The position numbers and the translations under genes were made by a program. Source: Bisporella sp. PMI_857 (Eukaryota; Ascomycota; Leotiomycetes; Helotiales; Helotiaceae). From it: a DNA stretch of 64,000 bases. The stretch is from NCBI GenBank assembly GCA_021307315.1, contig JAJSPD010000036.1:1-64000 (forward strand). The letters run 5' to 3'. Shown here piece after piece: positions 9,994 to 19,607 of this stretch (positions are counted from its first letter, which is position 1; every line of letters begins with the position of its first letter). The notes below the pieces were generated by a model. It was given only the letters and a program-made list of their open reading frames with translations, was not told the origin of the DNA and ran no database searches.

Positions 9994-11255
9994 AACGTTC
10001 GTTGCGAGGGGAATCAGTGTCCAGAAGGCGGTCTGCCATGATACTTGGGAAGCCGTTTGAGGCGGGGCTGTGTGAAGTCAGTTGGTTGCGATCCCTAGGA
10101 CATATGGATATGGGAGCTCACAAGCAGCAGGAACAACAGTTTGATTAGACATCATACAGTACTACCGCTCCTGATGGAAGGAAATTAGGTGGTGGACGCA
10201 TGTTGGTATGAAGGCCAAAAGCTAGACGGAGACAATGAGGCCGATCCGTGAGGCAGACTGGTGAGGCTGAAGAACCACAAACCAAAGCATATTCGCATCT
10301 ATGATACTATCCCTTGCGCCGAAAGTTAATTTGAAGTGTGGAGTCCGCCGTAATGACAAAAGCACCGAGAATATTCATCAGTAGTAACGGTGCTGGGGTA
10401 GGAGTTGTCATAGGAGGTTGAAGACAACTTTATTTACTGCCGCCGCCTTAACTAGATACCGCCGCCGCCCTACCGGGTCAATTTTCTCTGAGCGCCGCCT
10501 TTACTTTACTAGGTCGCCGCCCTACCATTCCATTCTACTCGAAGTTTGTACTTCAGTCGCCTGGATTTCCTTAAGCTTCTAGAAGAGTTTATGTACAGTA
10601 TCGGTCACATATTTGTTAATCACATACTAACTTCGGCCTTAGCTTTAAGAACATATATAAGGCACCTTCTTCCCCAATATCTTCGCTTGCCTCAAATAAC
10701 TATGTCTCCGACACCAAATCGCAAGGGAGAGAACTCTCGAAGACGGAAGGCGCTCTACTTAAAAAGGAGTATGAATATAGAGAGCCAAGCGGCGCTGATA
10801 TTGCATTCTTTATATACCGGTCTCGGCGTTAGAAACAGATCGTAAGTGTTGTGACGAAATACATAGTAAATAGTAATAAGAAAATAGCAAAAGTCAAATC
10901 TACTCTCGGTAATCTGCTACGGCAGGATTTCCAACGTCGAGAGCAGGACTGTTGCTGTCGTCTTTAATACCTCTATTCCACAATTTGCCACAGGTAAAGA
11001 CCTGCAATTACTATATTTTGAGTTGGGAGCGGCACGGGCCGCTATCCTCCTTTAACCCTGCCGCTGATCAGTGAGGTTTGCAAGACAGTGGGGCATGATG
11101 AGGTATTCTGAAGCTCCGTTTTCGGAAATGTGTTTTTGATAGATGTGAATTGTAATGGATGTCTGGCCTGAAACGGTGAATAGCACCGACGAAGATATGA
11201 AGCGCTAAGGAATTATTCTTCAGAACATTTGTTTAATAACCGCTAACAACTTTTT
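9994..11255. other. No gene recognised; contains a GCCGCC-rich patch
   Basis: Apart from the short GC-rich repeat patch at 10437-10530 I see no coding or structural feature. Open frames here start from non-ATG codons and lack family resemblance. Confidence 0.45.
10437..10530. repeat. Cluster of GCCGCC motifs in AT-rich sequence
   Basis: Five GCCGCC blocks occur within about 95 bases, several extended to CGCCGCCCTACC or GCCGCCTTAACT, separated by AT-rich spacers. It is a low-order irregular repeat of unknown role. Confidence 0.6.
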
Positions 11256-11705
11256 GTGACTCACCGGGAGTTCCACTACGAGAACTCAGCTCCAGTATTG
11301 TTCGACAGATATAGGTTGCCGACTCAACTGGGGAGACCATCATACTGGTTTGATGAAAACCGCTCATTGGCTGCCTTTGGGAGCACAATGGAGTACTGGG
11401 GTAGCACATGGGCTTCTCAGTCGAGTGATGGAGGTTGGAGTCCGCCGCAAACCACTTGTTTGCGCTCTCTGGTCAGAACGATAATGAGTGGCACGCGCAT
11501 CGCGATACTTGAGACTGGGGAACTCAGGTGGGTACACCTTCAGAGTCGGAGGGGAGACGAGATTGTAAAAATCTTCGGTTGCGACAGGCATGTCGTCCCG
11601 CGGCCATATTCAAGGGGTTACAGGGTGACAGGTGAAGCTAGGCTATATTGGCTGGCTGGTGAACCAGAGCCATCGGACAAGACTAAGAGCTTGGCGACAT
11701 TCTGA
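11256..11705 (+). pseudogene. Relic of the C-terminal part of a HET-domain protein
   Basis: An open frame of 149 codons begins at a GTG, not ATG. Its second half, TRIAILETGELRWVHL, GDEIVKIFGCDRHVVPRP and GYRVTGEARLYW, follows the pattern seen after many HET domains (a GDxVxxLxGxxxPxVLRP-type block followed by a GEAYVxG-type block). The HET domain itself is missing and the first half is not recognisable. It therefore looks like the decayed tail of a HET gene. An intact HET gene lies 1 kb downstream on the same strand, so it may be a remnant of a duplicate. Confidence 0.45.
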
Positions 11706-12739
11706 TTTCGAAAGGAATTTCAAGTGTTGGGAAGTTGAGCATCTTGTTTGTTCAGGTATGACAGCTCCGGATATGGCTTATGTTGGGGGGGCAAGGCAGA
11801 GGAATGCTGGCCAATGAACCCCCCGATAGCTTCCGTTCACGAATAGCTATTACGATGTGGGGCAAGGGCAGGAGGCGACGGAACTTAAGGGAAAGGCGTT
11901 AGAGGTAAGACGAAAGACACGGGGCAATGAACACCCCGGCCTCCAGGGCGACGACAAATCTTGCGAGCAGCTACCAGCAGGGGTTACATTTACTTTGTGC
12001 GCACCCATAAAATTTAGCTCAAAACACACCAACTTCAGCCTCACTACTGAACCCCGCAAACCTGTCTTGGCTCGCCGATTTTCGGAAGCGAGCCAGCCCT
12101 GGAACCAACTCACTTACTGGTACGCTGCGGCAAGCTCACTGGGTTCCACTGTGGGTTGGGTTGAAAGAATTTGGACCCAGTAGTGATGGTTGCAGGGGTC
12201 CTGTTCCACTCGCATATCTGTTCCACTGCTTATCAGGTACGGTAGAAAATCTCGTACCCTTCGTAATGGCCAATAACCCCAGAGAATGGATCATCCATAA
12301 CACTCTGTAATAGGCCCATATTATATTGTCGTGATACCCTCGCAGATCCACTAATTGATCCTCAGGCCAATAGAGATTACTTCAAACATTAGAGAATCAA
12401 CCCTGCCACACAGTATAACTACAGGGGTTTGTCGTACATCATAACTCCACTTTATATATGCGGTTGTGTCAAACGGCGAGTGACAGAATCGCAAAATATG
12501 GAGTCGAATATGGCATAAGATTTGATTTTAGAACTACGCAATATCTAACGACAGAATGATAAACAAGGGTGACCGCGCCAAGACATTACTAAGCAGATTT
12601 CAGCCAATGGGCTTTGCCGTTTCACGGGATGCCTACGGAATGGTGGAATCCAAATGTTAGCTGACTGAAGCGATAACCCCCACTCGGCTCTCTTAAGATC
12701 TAGTTCATGATCCTGTACCATCTTCTCAATCGTTGTTAG
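11706..12739. other. No gene; includes a dispersed repeat at about 12027-12150
   Basis: Sequence at about 12027-12150 (including GAACCCCGCAA, CTTGGCTCGC, GAACCAACTCA and CTGCGGCAA in that order) recurs at about 31123-31260, with mostly C/T and G/A differences. The rest shows no recognisable feature and includes the putative promoter of the HET gene. Confidence 0.55.
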
Positions 12740-14814
12740 ATGTCTTCTTCTTTGGGACAGCCTGTGGGAACTCCGCACGAGTTGATTCCTCATGTTCTGT
12801 GCGAGCTTTGCCAAGCAATCTGCGATGCCTCACCGATACTTCGTGAAACCGCCGGAATGGAGCCTTTAGCAAAACCATCATATCTTGCACGCCTATGTGA
12901 ACCAGTTCGGACCCTTGAAAATGACTCTTCGGATATTCAGTATGTAGAAAAGTGGCTTTTTCATAACCTGGACGCCCTCCTGGCTTCTATGCGACATGGG
13001 TGCCACTTGTGCAGTCTGTTTTGGTGTTGGCTCGAGGAAGATGAGAGTAGAAAAGCATCCCAGCTGTTCTTTTTTGTGTCCAAATTGGGCTGGAAAACTA
13101 CTGCGGTAGTCGCAAGCAAGGATTTTGAGTTGGAGAAGATGCCTTTCTCCGGCTTACATATGTTCTCACGTATGATGACATATTACAAGTTCCCTTGGGA
13201 TTTTGCTGACCTTTATTAGGTGAATGGGGCAATGAAACAAATATATCGCCTCCCATCACATTTTCTGCGAAGCCCAACCTAAGTGAGACATGTGACCTGA
13301 TCCGCCAGTGGCTTGGGCATTGCGAGAATAGCCACTCGTTGTGCGTCGCAAGAGATGCTGGTATTATTCGCACGGATGAAATTCCAACGCGACTGATTGA
13401 TATTAACTGCTCAGATCGACCACAACTTGTTCTCGCCACAGATATTGGAGAACAAGTCAATTATATTACATTAAGCCATTGCTGGGGTGGTGGTACGACT
13501 GCCAAGTTAACAACCAACACAATTAACACCTGGACAGAGGGAATAGAAGGCTCAGAACTTGCTGGAAAATATCAGGATGCATTTTCAATTGCAAGGCGTT
13601 TATCTATCCACTATGTCTGGATCGATAGCCTCTGTATACTTCAAGACTCGGAGGATGATTGGTTGCGAGAGTCTGCCCGGATGTCAATGGTATACTCAAA
13701 TGGCTTTCTCAATCTTATATGCTCTGGCTCCTCGAGCTCTGATGGCCTCTTCAATATCCGGAATCCGCTCTCCACTAAGGATTGTCGAATCTTTTGGAAG
13801 GAAAACTCAACTTATCAATTCGTTTTCAGGAGATGTACACCAGTGCGACCGCACAATATATTCCCGGTTCTTTCACGTGCGTGGGTTCACCAAGAACAAC
13901 TACTCTCTCGACGGAATGTATATCTTGGGGGAAATGTAATTGTCTGGGATTGCTGTGTCGATCAACAGCCTGAGTTTGCTTTCGAAAGCAATTTTTATTC
14001 TAGCCTTTCAACCGGAAAACTGGACTTTTCCCAGGCCATAGTATCTCAACACCGCTACAGCAAGACAGACAGACCTGAATGGATTGGGGATTTCTGGATA
14101 ATTGTGGTTCAAAACTATACCGCAGCCAAACTGACATATGCCACTGATCGAATCGCTGCAATTGCTGGAATTGCTCTTGCGGTGCAGAGAGCGACAAACT
14201 GGACCTACATGTGTGGCACGTGGTATGAATATCTGCAGCAACAACTGATTTGGCACATTGATAGCACCTCAAAATCAAAACCTCCAGGGCCACGTCCACC
14301 AGGTATGAGAGTTCCTTCATGGTCGTGGCTCTCAATCCACAGCCCAGTGACTTTCTGGCTTGGGAGCTTGCCATGGGACCCACCATGTTATAGGGCGAAA
14401 ATCATTGACTACTCCGTGACACCGGTAAAAGGTCGAGGGGCGCTTGTGGGGGAGGTGGAAACGGCAATACTTCAAGTCACGGGCTTGTTCAGAACTTTGC
14501 AGCATTGCAGCACGGTTTCGGAATCTTGGAATCAACATAGATACGAGCATGCTACGCTTGGTCTCGCGGTTATTCCTGATGTTTCCTTGCCAGATGGGTT
14601 ACCCATTCACTTTTTTACCACGTCTGGGTATCAACGTAAAGGTATGCTTCCAGGATGTTGGGACAATGAATTTGGTTTGGTATTAACTCCAATTTTGCCA
14701 AGTACGGAAGACTTTACTAGGGTTGGGTTCTTTGAGCATCGACCACTGTCACTGCCACTGTACGCCGAGAAGTATTGGCCTCCAGGACAAGAACGAACCA
14801 TTAGAATCTATTGA
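12740..14814 (+). CDS. HET-domain (heterokaryon incompatibility) protein
   Basis: Two exons, 12740-13169 and 13220-14814, encode about 674 aa. The 50-nt intron has donor GTATGA, a GCTGAC branch site and acceptor TTAG and is in frame (phase 1). The N-terminus carries cysteine pairs CELC (residues 21-24) and CHLC (88-91). The HET domain shows YITLSHCWGGG (about 225-235), YVWIDSLCILQDSEDDW (about 275-291), ARMSMVYSNGFLNL and LSRAWVHQEQLLSRR (about 361-375). HET domains trigger cell death when incompatible hyphae fuse. This architecture has no NACHT, so it probably acts as an effector or partner rather than a complete NLR. The start is a true ATG and gives a full N-terminal cysteine region. Confidence 0.92.
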
Positions 14815-15202
14815 ATATCGAAGATTCAGGCAGAGAGTTGCGCTCTATGTGTCTTGCTGCGCAAATTGAAACTATGATACCATGAGCCTGCAGCTGCCGC
14901 CAAGTGTCGAAAGTTGAGGCTATATATATAAAAGGAGCACTATGAATTTTCTCTTTAACAAGCATAGTCTCATCACTGATATAGCTCATGCTATCCTATC
15001 AGTTATGATTTAATCCTCCTCTCTCTTCCTCTAACGGTTCCTGAGAATAACTTTCCTACTTGCTCTCAACAAATTATGCTCCATTTCGTTTGCTTAACGA
15101 AACGAGGGACTTTGACCTCAACTTTTTTAATTTGTGTCGTTGACAAATATGATATTGAACGAGTCTTCAAGTGTTTCACCCCATCAAATATGCTCTGGTT
15201 TT
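14815..15202. other. Intergenic, convergent genes on both sides
   Basis: The HET gene ends to the left and the minus-strand STAND-N/bZIP-like gene ends to the right, so this is shared 3' sequence. I see no further feature. Confidence 0.6.
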
Positions 15203-17193
15203 TTAGGATATCTCTACATCTGATTCCAATCTCTTCCTCTTAGCCACTCTCGCCATTTCCAAGACCCCGGACCCACCCTCAGAATCCGCTTCCCACCTTG
15301 CCCGAATTGGAAATGTATCCAACATAACCTGATCTTCGTCTCCACTGAACGGAAGAGCAGATAACAAAACTTTCACTGAATGACAAGCACCGGCACTATC
15401 GACAGCACCATTTGTAGAGCAAATACTATGCTCAAACCTCGGCGCGGCTTCATCCAATGGCCAGAACTTCAGCACAATGCGTGCCCATTGCTCTTCACTC
15501 AATTCATCCCCGTTTGGTAGCAATGCTCTGTGCCGATTTGCTTCTTCGGGTATGGCTGCGAAGTTCTGCAGGAGCCAAGAATTTATCCTGTCTTTCTTGG
15601 TCACCCAGCGCCGAGAAATCTTGTGATGGAGAACGTTCCACCAGGCTGTTTGTTGACCTTCAGATGATGGATACCTATCTAAAGAAACCCAGTCCGCGGT
15701 TTCTTTCGACTTGTCACTAGGCTGGTTGTGCATCAATTGATCGATTCCTTCCAGGTCGTGGCCAGAGTCCCAAAGTTCTCTCCTATATGCCACTAGTTGA
15801 TTTATGTCCGCTTCCAGCTGATCCTTTACTTTGCCATATAGAGTCTCTAGATCCAAATTCGGACTGTCCAAATTGTCTTGAAGTGTTAAGAGCATATGGA
15901 CATACGCCCTCTTAGACTGCACATGCAAAGATTGTTTCATGTACCTAGCGAGACCGGATGGCACATCTTGCGGTCTTTGCTTCGATAATTTATCGAGTTC
16001 TAGAAGCCCGGATTCAAGAGTAGTGTTCTCGATAGAATTCGAAGCTAAAATCTCTCGATCGCGGAGGAGCTCCTCCTTTTCCAAAATCAACTTTTCAACC
16101 TCTTCTTTTTGCTGTTCTATTCGAGCCTGTTTTCGTGTTCTGAATTCAAGTCTAGAACTAGTTAGTCGTATTGTATAGATGGTGTAATAAAGTGAGAAAT
16201 TTGGGACGTACGCTGCTTGCCTATTTAGTAGTATACGTTTTTGTCTCTTGAGCCTCTTTACTTCTTCAGGGTCCGTGGTCCTGGCAATGAGATCATTAAT
16301 ATGTCGCAAATGCTGCTCGGCGGGAATTTCGAATCTCGCATTTTGCTTTCGAACCGGTAATGTTATTTTTGGAGAACTTTGCTGTGAAGAGGAGTCTGGG
16401 GACTCAAATATGCTGGAACTAGCATCGAATCCTGCAGGAGGAAACGAATTTGCCGGCGAGGGGGGCCATGCTGGAGAGGATGGCCGAAATTGTTGGGAAA
16501 CCAAAGATTCAATCCTCGAAACCGCACTTGCTATGCTACTAAGGCTTCTCGAAGTATTGAGAGCGTCAAGTTCATAAGTTTTGGGTGTCTCCATCATTGT
16601 TTCGAGACGGGATAAGGCTTCTACAGTCACTTTTCCATACCCCGTAGCTTCTCCGACCTTGGAAACCAAAACATCTGCTTGCGAGCAATTGTATGCGTCG
16701 AGTAGACTTTAGAAGTCAGTAAACATTACCCTGAGAAGAGAAACAGATATATACCGGCCAGTAGCTGACAAGCTAAGCATAACACTACTCCTATGGCTTC
16801 TAATCTCATCAAAAATATCCCTAATGCTCTGCTTCCTCACGGCAACCAAGAACTTCTTAAACCAAGATTTCGAATTCCCTAAACTCAAAACAAGGTCTTC
16901 CGCCTCTTTCACCCACCTCTGGACATCTTTGGAACAGTCCTCAACACTGATATTAAGGCTCGCTAAATCGGTACCTTGGAAAGCATCCGAGAGCGTTTGC
17001 GCCCGAGCAAGAAATGCCTCTACATCTTTGAGCGCTTTCCCCAACGTGGAGACGTCACGCAAGAATCGGTCGGCCGTTTTGGAAGCACTGCGACAGTCTT
17101 TGAAAAAGTTGGATAGTTTGGAAAGACCGTCTATGGCTTGACCCGTGAGGCCGCTATCCCAGCTATGCTGGCAACGGCACCTACGACCTCCAT
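15203..17193 (-). CDS. STAND-type N-terminal domain fused to a bZIP-like segment (apparent frameshift near the start)
   Basis: Three exons on the minus strand: 17193-16755, 16706-16212 and 16151-15203. Intron 1 (48 nt) runs GTATAT to AAAG with a TACTGAC branch. Intron 2 (60 nt, GTACGT...CTAG with CGACTAAC) is in frame. The N-terminus resembles the helical Fungal_N/Helo-like domain that precedes NACHT in fungal NLRs (TGQAIDGLSKLSNFFKDC, FLRDVSTLGKALKDVEAFL). No NACHT follows. Removing intron 2 yields LKRQKRILLNRQAALEFRTR, with the N-x7-R spacing of bZIP basic regions, then a leucine-containing coiled coil. The rest is unrecognised; the C-terminus has a basic AKRKR patch. The natural ATG at 17193 gives MEVVGAVASIAGIAA, typical of this domain, but in another frame than the remainder, so one base seems lost near 17150, by mutation or sequence error. 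Confidence 0.75.
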
Positions 17194-17647
17194 CACCCCA
17201 GGCGGCTTTCACGACCCAAGGAGAGTGAAGGTGACAGCAAGGGTGAGGTCAAAATACAGAAAGTAATTTGCACCGTAGTATTAGACGTTGTTGGCACAGC
17301 CACGCCGCCACGTGAATGTGCATGAAGCTCAGATTGTCCCGCATCCAATCGAAATAAATCTGCATTCGAATCTGCCATCTGCCTCATTTCCACCCTCACA
17401 GCTAATGGCATGGTCTGCCTAGAGGCTATACACTTCAATGAGGCACTTGACCCTATTGTAACGTCCATTCACAAGTTTCGCACGTTCACGTGACATAGAA
17501 GACCGCGATCAGGCGAATTTTCCATCCTAGCCACACCCTCTGGATTTCAGATTTGGAGAAAGCTCTGCAGCCCTATGACACTTGTTGCATATTGTGATAG
17601 CAGCAGTAGCAGTATTCTTTTCGTTTGAGCCATATGGGAACAGAAGT

Positions 17648-17935
17648 TTATAAAGACCAGGGCGATGGAGGAGCTATATATCGAATAGTGATTCGGGATT
17701 TCTCTGGCAGGATTATTGTCCTTTCTACATTAGGATCTTTAGCTATCTTGACATCTATGTAATCTAGCGACCTCTGTATTATATATTTTTTCTGTGGGTG
17801 TTCGATAAATTGTGAGGCTGAATTACTAGTTACGTGGGATCCAAAATCGGCTCCGGTAGAATACGGATTCCCCAGACAAAGTTCGGCAAGGAAACTGTAG
17901 CCGGGGCGCACAAGTGGCCAAAATAGGCTCCACAT
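17648..17935 (-). CDS. Hypothetical 95-aa open frame
   Basis: An ATG-started open frame on the minus strand encodes 95 aa with a hydrophobic N-terminal stretch (SLFWPLVRPGYSFLAELCLG) and a charged middle. I recognise no family and see no introns. It could be a chance frame or an exon of a decayed gene; it sits between the STAND-N/bZIP-like gene and the small secreted protein gene, with no sign of shared regulation. Confidence 0.25.
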   Translation of the reverse strand: MWSLFWPLVRPGYSFLAELCLGNPYSTGADFGSHVTSNSASQFIEHPQKKYIIQRSLDYIDVKIAKDPNVERTIILPEKSRITIRYIAPPSPWSL

Positions 17936-18215
17936 TATAGTGCGCAGGCGGACTCAAGGTTGCTCAGGACGCTCAGGCTCCGCTCAGGAATACTCGCCTC
18001 AGCTCAGGTTAAAGCAGCAGCTGCTCACGTCTGGGAAAACGGTATAGCCCATCATAATAAAGTATATGGTACACAAGGTTCAATCTTCCAACGTGTATTT
18101 TGCAAACGAGTGTAAATAATAAAATCCCGTGGACCACCAAAGTCTAACCGCATCTACCTCTCCAATTTACCCCCTAGCCATGTCAAAATTCCTAATTCTC
18201 TCAATCTTTCCTTCT

Positions 18216-18638
18216 TTAGTGCTCAGCTTCAAAGATGACGGATCCATTTGCAACAGCAACACTTCCATTGGTGATATCGACGCTTCCAATGGGATCTCCG
18301 GCCTCAACAGCCGCAACGCAACCTGTATAGCACGCTGCCATACAAGCGCGATTCAGCGGACCTTCGCTCGCCATACAGGCGAGAGCGCAGATAGAGTAGC
18401 AATCATCCGGCTATGTTTCTTATTGTCAATTCCTCATTTCTGAATTGCGGTTGTGAGTAGGAGAGACTTACGTCGCCGATCTATTTTATTTTTTTTCACC
18501 AGGTTAGCTACTATGGTACCAATTGACAGAATTCGAGGAAGAACTTACACGCTTCGCCAGAGTGGAGGGAGAAGATGCCGGATAGGCTTGGGCAACGGCA
18601 AGGAGGCCAGCAGTGATGATGTAGGCGAAAGAAACCAT
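18216..18638 (-). CDS. Small secreted cysteine-rich protein, split by introns
   Basis: The gene is not visible as one open frame. Exon 1 (18638-18549) encodes a signal peptide (MVSFAYIITAGLLAVAQA) and ends with a LAKR Kex2-type site. A GTAAGT donor follows. A 9-nt micro-exon (18480-18472, Ile-Gly-Asp) sits between a TAG acceptor and another GTAAGT. The last exon (18410-18216, TAA stop) encodes 64 aa. The product is 97 aa, or 94 aa if the micro-exon is skipped, since both joins keep the frame. The mature part has six cysteines spaced C-x3-C-x3-C-x10-C-x3-C-x3-C, suggesting a disulfide-linked helical hairpin, then an acidic, glycosylatable tail (two NGS sites). Size, secretion and cysteine content are those of candidate effectors or other apoplastic peptides; no activity can be assigned. 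A TATA box lies about 135 bp upstream of the ATG. Confidence 0.75.
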
Positions 18639-18772
18639 TTTGGACTTGGTAGAACGCGAAGTTGAAATTGAAGCCTGTCGATGTGAAAGTGTTTCTCGCG
18701 GATGTGGAGGCTTATATCGCAGGAGCGTTGCACTGTTGCTTGCTCTTAAGATCTCGTCGGCACTCTTTTCCC

Positions 18773-18780
18773 TATATATA
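18773..18780 (-). promoter_or_regulatory. TATA box of the small secreted protein gene
   Basis: TATATATA on the minus strand lies about 135 bases upstream of the ATG at 18638. The position suits a fungal TATA-driven gene with a 5' UTR of roughly 100 nt. Confidence 0.5.
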
Positions 18781-19607
18781 CTCATGCGAAGAAATATTAT
18801 GTTCATGAAGGCAGATTAATTGACAGTCATACCAAGAGACAACAACTTAGCGATGGATGACCGGACCGAATCCATCGTCACTGATTGTCAGAGCTGAAAG
18901 TTTGGCACGGGTGGCGAGTTCTAGATGTGAGCTGTGACTGCAAGGCACAACACGATATAGGAAGCTCAAGGCAAAAGTAGACTGGTGGATTTTAATTATC
19001 TTCAAGATATGTTCTACCAGGCTCGTGACTTATGCATCTTGTCATCACCGCCAAGGCGTGGCTGGGTTTCCCTAGATTCATCCATTCAACGGCCCGAAAT
19101 AGGATCACATAAGCACAAACACAGGGTTACTAGAACCTGAGAATTCAATTGGACAACATAAAAGCCACACACATTTCATGTGCCTGAGTACCTCCGTCCC
19201 CCTGTTTCAATAGCTGCTACTTCTTATACACTGGCTGGCTGAAAATGCGCTCAACGCTGTATTCGCAGGCATAGGTAGACAGTAGTCGGCGATATTGATT
19301 CCAAGATAAATCGGGCTCTGGCTGTTCGCCGAATACACCTCGTACAGAGTCAAAGACATTTCAGGAGCCGCGCTAAGTAGAAAAAATCTGCAGATTCAGC
19401 TATCTTCTGTAGCAAAGAATATAAGATGTGGACCGAGGTCACCAGAATTAGTAGTGATTCAGTCTGAGAAGGAAGTCCTCCAGCCTTTTTCAGTCTTTCC
19501 CGGCTCTCGAATTAAATGGGCAAAAGTCAGCGAAACCCGTCTTCATTGAATACCCATCCTTTCTGCTCAAAAATTCCTTGCTTTTTTGATCTAACAATCA
19601 TATCGGG
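18781..19607. other. Divergent intergenic region
   Basis: This separates the minus-strand small secreted protein gene from the plus-strand sedolisin gene and so holds both promoters. Beyond the TATA box noted separately I see no repeat or RNA gene. Confidence 0.5.

Noticed and set aside
10546..10845. 99-codon plus-strand open frame
   Set aside because: It starts at TTG, has no family resemblance and begins inside the GCCGCC-rich patch edge; no evidence for a gene.
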